From the NCBI RefSeq assembly GCF_008831285.2, contig NC_045142.1:13636854-13700853 (forward strand): DNA of 64,000 bases, read 5' to 3'. Positions 1 through 11,389 of this stretch are shown piece by piece. The notes beneath the pieces are model-generated. The model was given only the letters and a program-made list of their open reading frames with translations. It made no database searches and was not told where the DNA came from. Each line of letters starts with the position of its first letter. Position 1 is the stretch's first letter. Position numbers and translations under genes: made by a program. The stretch comes from Nymphaea colorata. Lineage: Eukaryota; Streptophyta; Magnoliopsida; Nymphaeales; Nymphaeaceae.

Positions 1-2380
1 ATATATCACAAAATTAAAGTTTTTGTTTTAATTCTTACCATAAATCTGGTCTATAAAACCCAGTGTCTATTCATCTAATAGTTGATAGTTGAGTAATCAA
101 CCTACGCCTCTTAGAAGCAAACCCTCAAACAAATCTTTTTCCCTTCTTCCCTTTTCTTCTCTGTGTTTGTCACAGGTGCTGCCAATTGATGCTTCGGCAC
201 ATTTCTCTTTCATTGTGGTCACTAAAATGTCACAGCATTATAGTTGATACTTACAAGCATAACGTTGCTGGAAAATGGTGGATGTTTTTTTAATTTCTCA
301 CATAAATGGTGGATTAAGAGGGCCAACACGTGCAGGCTGGGGTGGGATTTTCTTAATTTTAAATCTGAGAATGATGTCCACCTGGGTCACCACAGAAAAA
401 AAAAAATGTACATGTTAAAATCATATGTGCATGCATTTCCACGATTCTCACAATCAACCCAAACCATATTTCTGTTTTGAAGACAAGAAAATAGTGTTTT
501 CAAACTTAGTTTATCCCATAAGAAAACTCTGATTTTCCAAGAGTCTTACTTGTGCAAAATCAAGAAGAGAAGACCACCATAGTTTGGGAGAAAATGTAGC
601 TCATTCGTTTATGTGACTGGATGTTTTTAACGATGTATGCAAAGAAAGAGAGACGAGTGAAGAATGAATGGTTTTTTTCCCCCTTGAATGAGCAACAAAT
701 CGGTCTCCATGATCTTTTAAAATCGTTTCCACCAAGAATCAGATCTACCCAAGCTATGAGTGCAGTCCACCTTTTGAATGGAAAATAGCAATCAAAATGA
801 GCTTATCTCAACTTGTTCATTTCTGAAATTTTTAGAAACTCCCATGATTTTGAAGACTTAACAATCAACAAAAGGCATAATCTAGTTGGTTTCTAAAAAT
901 GATCCTAGATCCAAAACAAGGACTTTGGTCAAGTCCAAAAGCACAAAAGAAATCCTATTTTTACAAGCTTATTTGGAAATATGTAATTCCAAAGATCCAG
1001 TCATTTTCAAAATCAATGCAAGCCACTTTCAAAAATCAATACATATCAAGCTATTTCCAAAATCAAAACTCAAAAATTAATTTTTCAAAAGCTTCAGAAA
1101 ACGTGATATTCCTATGCAAAGAGAAAAATTCTCAAAGCTCAAATCCTTAGAAGTTTCAAACAAAAGAACTCATTTTGCTCATAATTTAGTAAAAAATGAG
1201 TTGAAATCAGCCTATCAAATGAATTTTGAAATCCTATTTCCAAAGACTAAAATTTCAAAACGTAAGCTCATGGACATCACCTCCAAAAGCCACTTCTACA
1301 TCAAGGATGGGTTTGGAGATATCCTACATTTCCAACTTACAAGGTGGACTCATATCTATGCGAGATGAAAAGAGTGAAGCATGGAGATAAAAAGAGTGAA
1401 GCATGAATGCACATTTAGTTTATTTCATGCATGCATGCACTTACTCCACAAATGCATGCACTCACATTCACCAAGATTTAAGCAAGTCAAGTCGCTATTG
1501 TGACCAAGCATATTGCAACAAAAACTTGGTCATCTCACTTATTTTGATGCAAAAACACAAACTTTTTAAAGAGGTCATAAAACCCGAATTTTCAAAATCA
1601 ATTTCAAATCAGTTACATGACCGGATTTTCCCCAAAAACAACTTTCAAAACCAAAATATACTCAAAATCAAGTTTCATGATATTGACCAAAATCCCAAAA
1701 AAATCAAAATTCTAATTTTTCAAATCATGAAAATTCCCCTAAAACTAGAATTGGACTTCCAATTTCAAATTTTCCAAGCTCATTCCAGGATCAAAACCAA
1801 CCAAATGAAATCAAGTTCTCCCAAAACTAGGTCCAAATCTCAAGATTCCCCAAATCTAAAGACGTTTTCAATTGGTCAATTTCCAACCATTCCAAGTCTA
1901 AAAATTTCAATTTTGAAGATCCAATTTTCAAAATTTCCAGTTAGACTTCAACTATCCAATTTCATTTTTCCAAATTCAATTTTGGCTTCAAAACAAAATT
2001 CTGGCCCCAAGGCTTCCAAGAATTTTCAAATCAAATTTCAAAAATCCAAACTCTTCTAAATTCTAAAGTCTAGCCCAAACTTTGAATTTTTAATTCTCAA
2101 TTCCAAGATCTTGGTTTCAAAAACAACATTTCAATTACCAAATCCACAATTCTATTCAAAATCCAAAATTTAAGCTCTCTTTCAATTCCAATTTTTTGGA
2201 CCAAATCAAAGTTCAATTGCTAAAATCTGGGATTAATTCAAAAATCTCATTCCAATGGTGATCTCCTTCTGAAATACAAAAATATTCTCAATCAAATCCA
2301 ATCTTTTGTTCAAAATGAACTCCAAAAATCTAAAATCCAATCCCTGCACATACATGTAGGAAAAATAACTTGTCAAAGCT
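1..2380. repeat. G-poor, A/C/T-rich low-complexity tract, probably retroelement noncoding DNA
   Basis: From about 900 to 2340 the plus strand is made of short recurring words such as caaaatc, ccaaaat and tttcaaa, with very little G: the 60-base lines at 1621 and 2101 hold only 4 and 3 G. Long open frames here (for example 1403-2059) come from composition, because their translations are low-complexity K/N/F/S/I/Q strings with no domain. The tract lies directly 5' of the Tat-like element and resembles the A/C/T-rich DNA just 3' of its integrase (15180-15300). It may be that element's LTR or untranslated leader. That link is inference; I could not align two LTRs. Confidence 0.45.
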
Positions 2381-2766
2381 TGAGAAATCTAGACCGTGGG
2401 TCGATTACCTTGTTAATGGCAGTAGGAACAGTTGATCCTCATGTTGATGTTGGTCCCTTACTCCTAAAATCTATTTTCAAGAAGAACTCTAATTTTGCTG
2501 ATTTACGTGCAACCTTCCTTGTGCCTACACCAGGGAATGAAGGGTGCAAACATATCGCACACCCGGTGGGACATTCATCATCTGTCTGGTTTTTCAAGCA
2601 CAAGTCATTTTCTAAATATGGCAGGCATCCATTGCATGAAACCTTCATGACCACACTTACCTGCATCATGCATGATTTTATGCCTCTAGGACCAGTTGAG
2701 GAGAAAAAACATGCTCACTTAGTCCTAATTCTACCCCTCCTCAATCTAGGGATTGTATGAGGTCAA
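2380..2766 (+). other. Unassigned open stretch upstream of the plant mobile domain relic
   Basis: An open frame runs from 2380 to 2760 (126 codons). Its translation shows no family I recognise. It sits between the G-poor tract and the 558-bp tandem duplication, so it is most likely 5' sequence of the Tat-like retroelement. A short reverse-strand frame over the same bases is equally uninformative. Confidence 0.2.
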
Positions 2767-2767
2767 T

Positions 2768-3883
2768 GTTTGCTCTCTAAGTTTCAAAAACTCATCTCTT
2801 ATCAATGTATGCAATAGAGACATTTATTTTTGCATTCAAGTTTTCAAAAACCCCCTTTCCTCTCATGTCCTGGTCATCACATTGCCAGACTCTTTCTAGG
2901 ACCCAGTCTAAGATATAGCCTTACAACTGGACCAACCAATTGGATTGAAAAATCTTCCCTGTAGTACCAAAGCAAATAATAGTCCTCGGTATATCAATGG
3001 GTAAACAAGTTGATACAGGGAGCTCCAAACCGTAGATGAATCTGAAAATGACCAATACCATTAATATTGGTAAAAACTTAGCCCCATTGTGGACCTAATA
3101 TTATTTTCCAAAACAACCAAATTCTCAGAAATGATTGTTTGTTTTCTTATGATCACATTCTCTTTGATGGGCTTCAATCCATACCAACTGGAGTCTACCT
3201 ACCACAATGATACTTGTCATGGTACCACACCTTTAGATGTATGTTTCAAGACCACCTGAAAAATTGTGGGGTCAAAGAAGTAGTCAACTTGGTGACCCAA
3301 CTTATCATTGGCTGTTTGGTCCACACTTTGACCTCTAAGTTTCAAAAGCTCATCTCTTAGCAATGTATGCAATAGAAACATTTATTTCTACATTCAAGTT
3401 TTCAAAAACCCTCTTTCCTATCAAGTCTTGCTCATCACATTGCCAGACTATTTCTAGGACCCAGTCTAAGATATAGCCTTACAACTGGACCAAACAATTG
3501 GATTGAAGAATCTTCCCTTTAGTACTAAAACAGACAATAGTCCTTGGTATGTCAATGGATAAACAAGGAGATACAGGGAGCTCCAAAGCATAGATGAATA
3601 TGAAAATGACCAATACCATTGATCTTGGTATAAACTTAGGCCCATTAGGGACCTAATATTATATTCCAAAACAACAAAATTGTAGGAAATGATTGTATGT
3701 TTTCTTATGATCACATTCTCTTTGGCGGGCTTCGATCCATACCAACTGGAGTCTACCTACCACAATGATACTTGTCATGGTACCACACCTTTAGATGTAT
3801 GTTTCTAGACCATCTGGAGAATTATGGGCTCCAAAAAGTAGTCAACTTGGTGACCCAACCGATCAATGGCTGTTTAGTCCACA
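2768..3883 (+). repeat. Tandem duplication, unit 558 bp, two copies
   Basis: Copy 1 ends at 3325 and copy 2 at 3883. Anchors match at a constant offset of 558: ctctaagtttc at 2775 and 3333, and the ccaca end points at 3321 and 3879. The copies differ by scattered substitutions, so the event is old. Both copies contain the beginning of the plant mobile domain relic (the block around DTCHGTTPLDV). Only copy 2 continues into the rest of that domain. Confidence 0.85.
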
Positions 3884-4420
3884 TAATTGAAGAAAGATTG
3901 AATCCAAGAGCCAATACATTTTGGTTTCCATTAGGTGAAATGACCATCACCCAGGATGAATTTTCCAATATCATGAGACTCCCTCAGTCGGAAGGCGATC
4001 CTAGAGGGTTGATTGAAATTCAGTTCCTCATCAACCAAGAAGAAGAACTTTTAGAGGTGATGCACAGACTCACTAGAAAAAGAAGTTGGCCACTCATGAA
4101 CAAAATGGACATCAGTTCATTCAATTAGAGAGTCTCAGCAAGAAACTCTCTCAATATATCAATCTGACTACCTTATTTAGCAATGTTTTTGACAAGTACA
4201 AAAACTCAATGATGATGTACATCGTTGGACTTATCTTCTTCCACAACAAAGAAAAAAATATGGATCTCAAGGTCACTCAGCTTTTTAGAAAATGGGGACA
4301 CATTAAAGTCGGTCATCGATCAATAGTCAAGGCAGCTCTCACCTTTCTATACAGAAGGTTGTCCAACTTATCAATTGAAGATGCATGCTACATTGAAGGA
4401 TGCGTCTTCTCCCTATAGTC
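3772..4420 (+). pseudogene. Plant mobile domain (PMD) relic
   Basis: Two overlapping frames (3772-4128 and 4086-4418) together read like the plant mobile domain found in MAIN/MAIL-type proteins and in some plant transposons. The recognisable core is NTFWFPLGEMTIT followed by a MRLP block, the usual 'F..P.GE.T.T' signature. About 60 codons later comes MMYIVGLIFFHNK, then LTFLYRRL, where PMDs have a conserved hydrophobic helix and a 'LA.LYR.L' block. The frame shifts once near 4090-4130 and stops at 4416. PMD genes captured inside Ty3/gypsy elements are known. The molecular role of the domain is not settled and this copy is dead. Confidence 0.6.
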
Positions 4421-5488
4421 TTGATTCTACAAACATGCAGGACCACAATCTACCCATTTCCAAAATCTTGACAAAAGATTCTTCAACGTGAAACATTATC
4501 AAGAAAAATAGAGCAAGTTGATCAAGAAAACATCATATGGGCTTTCTTTTACATAGTTGTCATCAAATCAAGATACACATACAACCTAGATAGAGGTTGC
4601 CTACTCCTCAGACCCTATTTCACAGTGGAGTACCAACCAGAGTGTTGTCTTCTTCAATTCTCGCAGCGATAAAGGCAAGTTCATGGGATCAGATCCAAAA
4701 GAACCATTGTAGAGCACGGACTTGATACTCCAGAGTGGTCCAAAACATATGCCCTAACCCAACAACGATGGAGGCATTTTGTTCATATCTACCCGATCCT
4801 TTATTCAGCCATAGGTCTTGATTTGTGAAATGGTGGGAAGATACCCGTCCATTGGGAACCCTTACTCAGGGGTCAAAATCTAGTCTGAAAATGTAATCGA
4901 TCAAATATGCAAAACAACATTGTTTAATCTTGACATTGCAATGATGAATCAAACACTTCTTTTCATTAAATGTCCATCATCAAATCATTTTCTAAAATTT
5001 CTAATCCCTATCATTCTTTTTTTCTTCTCACTCAGGTGAACATTTAGTTTGTGGAGGAAACCAGAAGTCTAAGAAAGAGGATGATAGAAATGGAGTCTAA
5101 ACAGCCACTTCCTCTCAACAAAGTTGATGGATCATCCTCAACCTCTAGCACTGCCTTAAAAGCTCTTGAACCAATCAAGAGGAATACAGGAGACTTTGCC
5201 AATTCATGAACAGATTCAACAAAGAGCAAGCAAAGGTAGACAAGAAGAAAAAGATGAAGAAGATTAAGGAATCATCATCTAGTGACTGTGATACCTCCAA
5301 CGACACCACTACAAAACTGGTAGAAAAGAGAACAAGACAACCCCTAAAGAGAAAAAGGGAAAGGTGGAACCTATAACAATCAAGCTCCAAGAAGTTGAGA
5401 AGAAGCTCAACACCATTCAGCTTAAAGGGAATAACAAGCAGAATTAAATTTGTGAAGATTTCTATGGAAGTTTTGAGAACAACAAAAA

Positions 5489-5690
5489 TTGCCAAAGAAA
5501 TTTGTGAAATTTGACAGCCAAGGAGACCCGAAAGTTCATTCGGCGATGTTCTTCACCAATTGTTACAAATTTAGGAACAACTATCATGTACTAAAAAAAT
5601 ATTGTTCCAGATGCAGTAGACACGAAAATGATCAAAGTAACTCCTGGACAGCTAGAGATAATCACCAATCCTTTTCCAAAACATGATAAA
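5489..5690 (+). pseudogene. Possible Tat-like gag fragment
   Basis: A short frame contains KFVKFDSQGDPKVH, which fits the start of plant Ty3/gypsy gag (KFDG.GDP..H). It is too short and decayed to show the nucleocapsid zinc knuckle. Its position between the PMD relic and the protease motif is right for gag. The coding text around it is broken by many stops. Confidence 0.45.
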
Positions 5691-6261
5691 GGATATAATC
5701 CCAATGATTAGACATGCTTCTAACCCATCTAAACAGCAAGTCATGGTGATTTGCAAGAAAGAAATTCCTATTAACTTCTTCTAATTACTAACATGGAGAG
5801 ATAAAAGAATGGCCAGGTTCGGAGAAGCGCCCACTACCCGTTTTTGCCCCCGTAAAAGAAGAAGAGTCTAAGCTGGAGCCTTTGAAGACACTATACAATT
5901 GGAAAGAACCTATAACCCCAATCAATACAAAAAAAATCAGTCCAAATAGATGAGATCAATGGGTCTAGGAGTTGTACCAAAATGACCCCATATGCTTCAT
6001 TGATGAAGATCTTCCCAATGGACGAACCCTGGACAATGATGCTCTCCACATCGCAATCACAACATAGGGCATTGCAGTCACCTACATGCTGGTCGACGAT
6101 GGGAAAGTAACATTTTCTCATTTCAAACAGCACAAGCACTAGGGATTTCAGCACCGGAATATGCACATGCACATATCACAGTCCATGGATATGATGGATA
6201 AGGACAATCCTGCCTAGGGTGTGTATGTCTAAAAGTTGACATTGCACAAACTCTATTCGAT

Positions 6262-6370
6262 GTTCTATTCCACATAGTGGACATAGATTCATCCTTTAAC
6301 ATGAATTTGGGCCAACCATGGATTCATTCGGCCAACACAGTCTCATCTACCCTGCACCAATGCATGAAGA
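6262..6370 (+). pseudogene. Retroelement protease C-terminal fragment
   Basis: One frame reads FHIVDIDSSFNMNLGQPWIH followed by a SANTVSSTLHQ block. This matches the C-terminal part of the aspartic protease in Tat/Athila-like Ty3/gypsy polyproteins (F.V.D...SYN.LLGRPW.H..GAVPSTLHQ). The catalytic D-T/S-G block upstream is not recognisable. Confidence 0.6.
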
Positions 6371-6693
6371 TACACTAATACAAAAGTTCTACAAGATGTC
6401 TTTGTGCAAGCCAAAGAAGCAAATGTGAGTGTCAAAGGTAACAAACCTGCTCATTCTAAACCAACTTCAGAGATTGCCATCTATTCAAAGAAAATTTCTA
6501 AAATGAAAAATAATTCAAGCTCATTCTACAATAAGGGTATCAACCATTCATCAGCCCTTAAAAGAACTCAAGTGGCATCCTAGAATCTATCACAATCCCA
6601 GTACAGAGAGGCACTCTTTGGTGTCACATCAATGAAGAAGTGGTGGAAGGAGGAAATCAAAAAATAGTGCCATGTATCAAAGGGACCACGATT

Positions 6694-6707
6694 GGGGGGG
6701 GGGGGGG
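6694..6707 (+). repeat. G14 homopolymer
   Basis: Fourteen consecutive G followed by CGCG, between the protease and RT relics of the Tat-like element. The surroundings are AT-rich. The exact length is likely unreliable in any assembly. Confidence 0.9.
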
Positions 6708-7079
6708 CGCGTTCACTGACAATTGAAAATTAGTCATACTATTTTACTTGTTTTTCCCTTTTCCAAGAAAATCATCATACTTTGTTGATGACCAAGCATT
6801 GCATTTTGTAATCTTATTGATATGCAATGATATATGATCTCAATCAATGTGATTTTGCTTTGCACTCTATCTCACAAGTTCATTCTTTTACTTAGGATAG
6901 CATCCAGAGGAAAAGAATCAATATTACTAGCAGAAATGAGTTAGGAACTCTCAATGATAGAATATCCAAAGCTCACCCAAATGGAAAAACAAGATCAGCC
7001 ATCGCCTTTAGTTAATGATCTGACAAAAAAAAAATTAACATAGGCATTACAAATAATCCAAAAATACTACAAATTGGGA

Positions 7080-7464
7080 CTAATATCTCTCCAAAGGAAA
7101 ACATTGAGTTAATCAAATTCCTTAGAAAGCATCAAAAGGTTTTTGCATGGACCTATGAAGACAAGCCAGGCCTCAACACCAAATTAGTCGAACATAGGTT
7201 ACCCTTAAAATCGAAATGTGAATCAATTAAGCAAAAACTAAGAAAATTGGATCCTCGACTTGAAGGACAAGTTAAAGAAGGACACTAAGACCTATTGAAA
7301 GACAGATTTATCCGAGCAATCGACTAACTTAAATGATTAGCAAACATCATGGTAATTCCCATGAAAAATGGCAGAATTCATCTCTGCATTGATTTCAGAG
7401 ATTTGAACAAAGCCACTCTTAAAGATGATTACTCATTATCCAACATCAACCTGCTATAACAAGA
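7080..7464 (+). pseudogene. Tat-like reverse transcriptase, N-terminal half
   Basis: Conceptual translation gives KFLRKHQKVFAWTYED, then an H-R-L-P block, MVIPMKNGRIHLCIDFRDLN and DDYSLSNINLL. These are RT motifs up to the 'DYPLP.ID.L' position. Stops interrupt it near 7286, 7325 and 7335. The next family block (VDNTAGHAMFSFMDG) is missing here and resumes after Copia-1 at about 12550. Confidence 0.75.
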
Positions 7465-7465
7465 C

Positions 7466-7477
7466 ATGTATCAGAGC
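7466..7477 (+). other. Copia-1 primer-binding site
   Basis: tgtatcagagct matches the plant initiator Met-tRNA primer-binding site (TGGTATCAGAGC) with one G missing. Copia-2 (60593) and the Del element (37103) carry the same type of site directly after their 5' LTRs. Here the site directly follows Tat-like RT sequence. Confidence 0.65.
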
Positions 7478-8045
7478 TGTGAAAAGCAGCTGATGAAAAC
7501 AGAATGCGCCTTCCACCAGAAATCACCACTCACGGTGAGAATCTCTACCAGCGTGTTCAAGTCCGACAACCCTTATCATCGGGCAGGAGTCCAGGATAAC
7601 CCAAGGCTTCTTCATATCATTCCAAAAGGCGGTTCTGCATTTTTCTAGAGCCAAAGGAAATAAATGATCACTCCTTGTTGCCAAAACAGAGGAAAAAGAG
7701 AGGCAGAACAGATGAAGTTTTGCTTGCCTATTCGCGGTATCATTTAGTGCTGGCGTTGCCAAAATCGGTCACTCCAGCTATCGAGCAAGAATCCAAATGT
7801 TTCCTGGACGTGTGCAGATGCTTCCAGTGCATTTGCAGATTTTTTGGGGCTTGGAGAAGGAAGCACTTGAGTTTTGAAGCATCGCTAGTTGAGAAGCAGG
7901 AGGAACAGGTGCTGTTTTCCTCCCTTTCTATTTATTGACTGGTGTTGCCTCCTCAGGTGATCGTTCACTGCGAGTTTATAGCAGAAAGTACCTTCATTCA
8001 TTGCGGATTCAACAGCTCCAAACTTGACCAGATTCGTGATTCATT

Positions 8046-8948
8046 ATGGCATCAAACGGAGGTGTAACTCAGATGTCATTGCAAGGTACTACTTTACCTT
8101 TACTGTATGCACCAACCACTTTACAGCAATATTTGAACATCAAGTTGACTGTGGATATTTTTTTACTGTGGGAATCGCAATTTCTACCTCTACTATATTC
8201 ATATGATTTTCTTGGGTTCATCGATGGTTCTAAACCATGTCCGAACCAATATATCACTAGTAGTGATGGGAAATCTCAATCTATTAACCTTGAATATGTG
8301 ACTTGGATGAGGCAAAATCAACATCTCTTAAGTTGTATTATCTCCTCATTGTCTGAAACTATTATTGCACAAGTAGTTGGGCTCAAGATGTCATATGAGG
8401 TATGGAATGCTCTTAAAAGGTCCTATGCTGCTCATTCTTGCTCAAGAATCATGCAACTCAAGGAACAACTACAAGGACATTGGAAAGGAAATTTAACTAT
8501 GGATGATTATTTTTATAAAGCCAAGATGTTGGCTCACCAACTTGCTATTGCATCAAAACCAGTAGAAGAGGAATACTTAATTATGCACATTCTGAGAGTA
8601 CTTCCTCAAGAATACTCAGCTTTCAAAACTTCTTTGACCACTCGAGTAGATCTGATATCTCTCAGTGACTTGCACGACCTACTACTCACTCAAAAGGCAC
8701 AACTTAAAGATCATGATTTTGAGCATGAAACGTTTACTCCTGCTGCCCATTATTCCCAACCATATTCAACGACTAGGGAAAATTTCAACAGAAGACAACC
8801 CTCAATGATTCAAAGAGGCCGTAGTGGAGGCCATGGCAGATCTGATGCAAGACATGGCAGGTCTGATTTTGGTGGAAAAAATCATATTATTTGCCAATTT
8901 TGTGATAAAATGGGTCATAGTGCCAAGACTTGCTTTAAAATAGCATAG
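8046..8948 (+). CDS. gag: Copia-1 gag (UBN2-type, zinc knuckle)
   Basis: 300 codons with an ATG start. This is the capsid/nucleocapsid part of the copia polyprotein. The N-terminal part has the UBN2 gag layout: LQQYLNIKLTVDIFLLWESQ, then MSYEVWNALKRSY and MQLKEQLQGHWKG. The C-terminus carries an R/G-rich segment and a CCHC zinc knuckle, CQFCDKMGHSAKTC, with all four ligands. The frame ends at a TAG (8946-8948), and the protease frame beyond it is the same frame. Plant copia elements usually encode gag-pol as one ORF, so this TAG is probably an acquired stop; a programmed readthrough stop is a weaker alternative. Confidence 0.85.
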   Translation: MASNGGVTQMSLQGTTLPLLYAPTTLQQYLNIKLTVDIFLLWESQFLPLLYSYDFLGFIDGSKPCPNQYITSSDGKSQSINLEYVTWMRQNQHLLSCIISSLSETIIAQVVGLKMSYEVWNALKRSYAAHSCSRIMQLKEQLQGHWKGNLTMDDYFYKAKMLAHQLAIASKPVEEEYLIMHILRVLPQEYSAFKTSLTTRVDLISLSDLHDLLLTQKAQLKDHDFEHETFTPAAHYSQPYSTTRENFNRRQPSMIQRGRSGGHGRSDARHGRSDFGGKNHIICQFCDKMGHSAKTCFKIA

Positions 8949-10335
8949 AAAGATCACAACGGAGCAGCTATTACCAACATGAACTTGTCACCATCCTCAA
9001 ATGCTCAGGTATATCAATCAGCTCCACATATGCTAGATGATGCAAATTGGATCCCTAACACACGAGCAACCCATCACATCACCAATTCTTTTGGGTTGAT
9101 GACTATTCATGAACTTTATGAAGGCAATGACACCATCAAGGTTGGAGATGGAACAGGTGTGTACATTAAAAACATTGGGTCAGCTTTCTTTCGTCTTCCT
9201 AAATCTACTGTTGCTTTGCGTGATATTCTTCTTGCTCCTAAAATGGTTTATAATCTGTTATCTATAAATAAATGCTGCAAGGATAATCAAGTTGTGTTCG
9301 AATTTTCTGCTGATCATTGTGTGGTGAAGGACCAACGTACAGGGGTGGTGATACTTCAAGGAAAGAGTGGCAACGACTTTTATCACCTTCAACTCCCACA
9401 ACCAAAAATCAATCACCGTCAAATTGAGAAGGTGGCATTATATGGAGAACAGAAGACAGTTAGTAGATGGCATGCTAAACTAGGACATCATACCTTGAAT
9501 ATTGTTAGTTTTATTTTGAGACAATTTCAACTTCCTTTTGATTATGATGTCAAAAACAATGATTTTTGTGATGTTTGCCAATCTGGGAAACCACATGCTC
9601 TTCCTTTTGCTCAATCTGATCATAAGGCTACTAAACCTTTAGAAGTTGTTCACTCGGATGTCTGGGGTCCAGTGCCCATGATTAGCAAAGATAGATATCG
9701 ATACTATGTTTCCTTTATATATGAATACTCTAAGTATACATGGATTTACTTGCTAGCATATAAGTCTGATGTTGAAAATGCATTCAAAGCGTTCAAGGTG
9801 AAAGTTGAAAATATATATGATACAAAAATTAAATTTTTCCAATCTGACGGTGGTGGTGAGTATGCAGCTTTTAACAAATTCTTTCAAGATCATGGTATAG
9901 AAAAAAAAATTTCATATCTGCATACACATGAACAGAATGACACTGCTGAAAGGAAACATCGCACCATTGTAGAAACAAGTCTCTCTCTTCTTAAACATGG
10001 AGGTGTTCCAGCAGAATTTTTGAAAATATACATTCAGCACAGCAGCATACTTATTGAACCGTGTTCCTACAACTAGACTCAAAGGCAAGTCTCCCTTTGA
10101 AACTTTGCACAAACGAACACCAAATTATACCTTTCTGCGAGTGTTTGGCTGCGCTGCCTACCCAAACCTACAATCTTATCGCGACCACATGCTTCAGCCC
10201 AAATCTTTCAAACACATCTTTCTTGGGTATTCTAATGTCCACAAGGGATACTTATGTTACAACCTACAAAGTTCCAAAATCATTGTCAGCCGACATGTTG
10301 AGTTCAATGAGTCAAATTTTCCATTCCTTGATTAG
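8949..10335 (+). pseudogene. pol: Copia-1 protease and integrase
   Basis: In frame with gag until about 10045, then one frameshift, then open to a stop at 10333. The protease active site reads WIPNTRATHH where the family has W..DTGATHH, so the catalytic Asp is lost. The integrase has a zinc-finger region (KLGHHTLN and CDVCQSGK), then HSDVWGP, FFQSDGGGEY and TAERKHRTIVE, which supply the D, D and E of the catalytic core. After the frameshift it continues with NRVPTTRLKGKSPFE, RVFGCAAYP and FLGYS. Non-functional because of the protease mutation and the frameshift. Confidence 0.85.
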
Positions 10336-11389
10336 CAAAAACCACTTGATGTTACCCATCTTACCACCACACCAATACCTATTCTTTTACATATGATACC
10401 TCCCTTACCCAATACTCCCTCTGGTCAGCCACCATCCAATCTAACCAGTTCTACACATGAACCAAATGACACCCAATCCACAACACTTATGCCCTCTGAA
10501 CCTCCAACTACAGATCCTCAAATGCCATCTCTTTGAACCCATAGGATGATCACTCGCTCACAAGATGGTACGAGAAAACCCAAACTCTCATTTCCAATGG
10601 CCTACCCTCTTCCCACTGCTCTTGTCACTCAATAATGCTCCAACCAAGAACCAAGAAGTTATGTCCAAGCACTCAAGTCAGCCCATTGGCAAGATGCTAT
10701 TGCCAAGGAGATGCAAGCCCTTCATCAAAATGGAATGTGGACTCTTGTTCCACCACCGGACATTTACCATTATAGGGTGTAAAACGTAAAGCTGATGAAA
10801 CTTTGGAATGTTACAAGGCTCGATTTGTCACCAAATGCTATGATCAAATTGAAGGCATCGACTACTATGAAACATTCAGCCCTGTTGTAAAACTAGCTAC
10901 CGTGCGCACTGTTTTATCTCTCGCTACTTCTCTCAGCTGGCTTATAAAACAGCTTGATGTTAATAATGTGTTCCTTCATGGAGATCTGATTGAAGATGTA
11001 TATATGGCTCAGCCTCCAGGATTTCAGGATCGACATCACCTAGGTTATGTGTGCAAACTTCATAAAGCAATCTATGGACTTAAACAAGCTCCAAGAGCCT
11101 GGTACCACCATCTAAGTCAGGCATTATCTCATATGGGCTTTAAAATGTCTCAGGCCTACACTTCATTGTTCACCTTGATTATAGATCAAGTTAGGATATT
11201 TATCATGGTTTATGTCTATGATATTCTAATCATAGGTAACTCTATTGTACAGGTTACTGAATTAATTCATCACCTCAGTACAACCTTCTCTCTCAAAGAT
11301 CTCAGCTAGTTACATTATTTCTTGGGTATTCAGGCTATTCCAACAACAGAAGGGTTGTTCTTGTCACAACAAAATATATCATTGACATT
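10336..11389 (+). pseudogene. pol: Copia-1 hinge and reverse transcriptase
   Basis: The hinge is open in pieces (MITRSQDGTRKP, SAHWQDAIAKEM, NGMWTLVPPP). RT proper is clearest at 10803-11309: YKARFVTKCYDQIEGIDY, ETFSPVVK, FLHGD, YGLKQAPRAWY. The catalytic YVDD box reads YVYD, so the first Asp is replaced by Tyr (one G to T change). A TAG at 11307 interrupts LKDLS-LHYFLGI. Frame changes occur near 10790 and between 11310 and 11390. Confidence 0.85.

Larger units (their letters stand above)
3700..7464 (+). mobile_element. Tat-like Ty3/gypsy element, 5' part (PMD relic, gag, protease, first half of RT)
   Basis: Heavily decayed. In order there are a plant mobile domain relic (3772-4420), a possible gag fragment (about 5489-5690), a protease-end motif (about 6270-6370) and the N-terminal half of reverse transcriptase (about 7080-7464). 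The RT text stops at the block NINLL, where the family continues with a VDNTAGHAM-like block, and Copia-1 begins. The frame resumes at about 12550 with MFSFMD. The protease block (LGQPWIHSANTV) and the RT start (FAWTYEDKPGLN) resemble the Tat/Athila side of Ty3/gypsy, and the extra RNase H downstream favours Tat. Lesions are too many to list. Confidence 0.75.

Noticed and set aside
1403-2059. 218-codon open frame
   Set aside because: Low-complexity translation caused by the G-poor composition; no domain.
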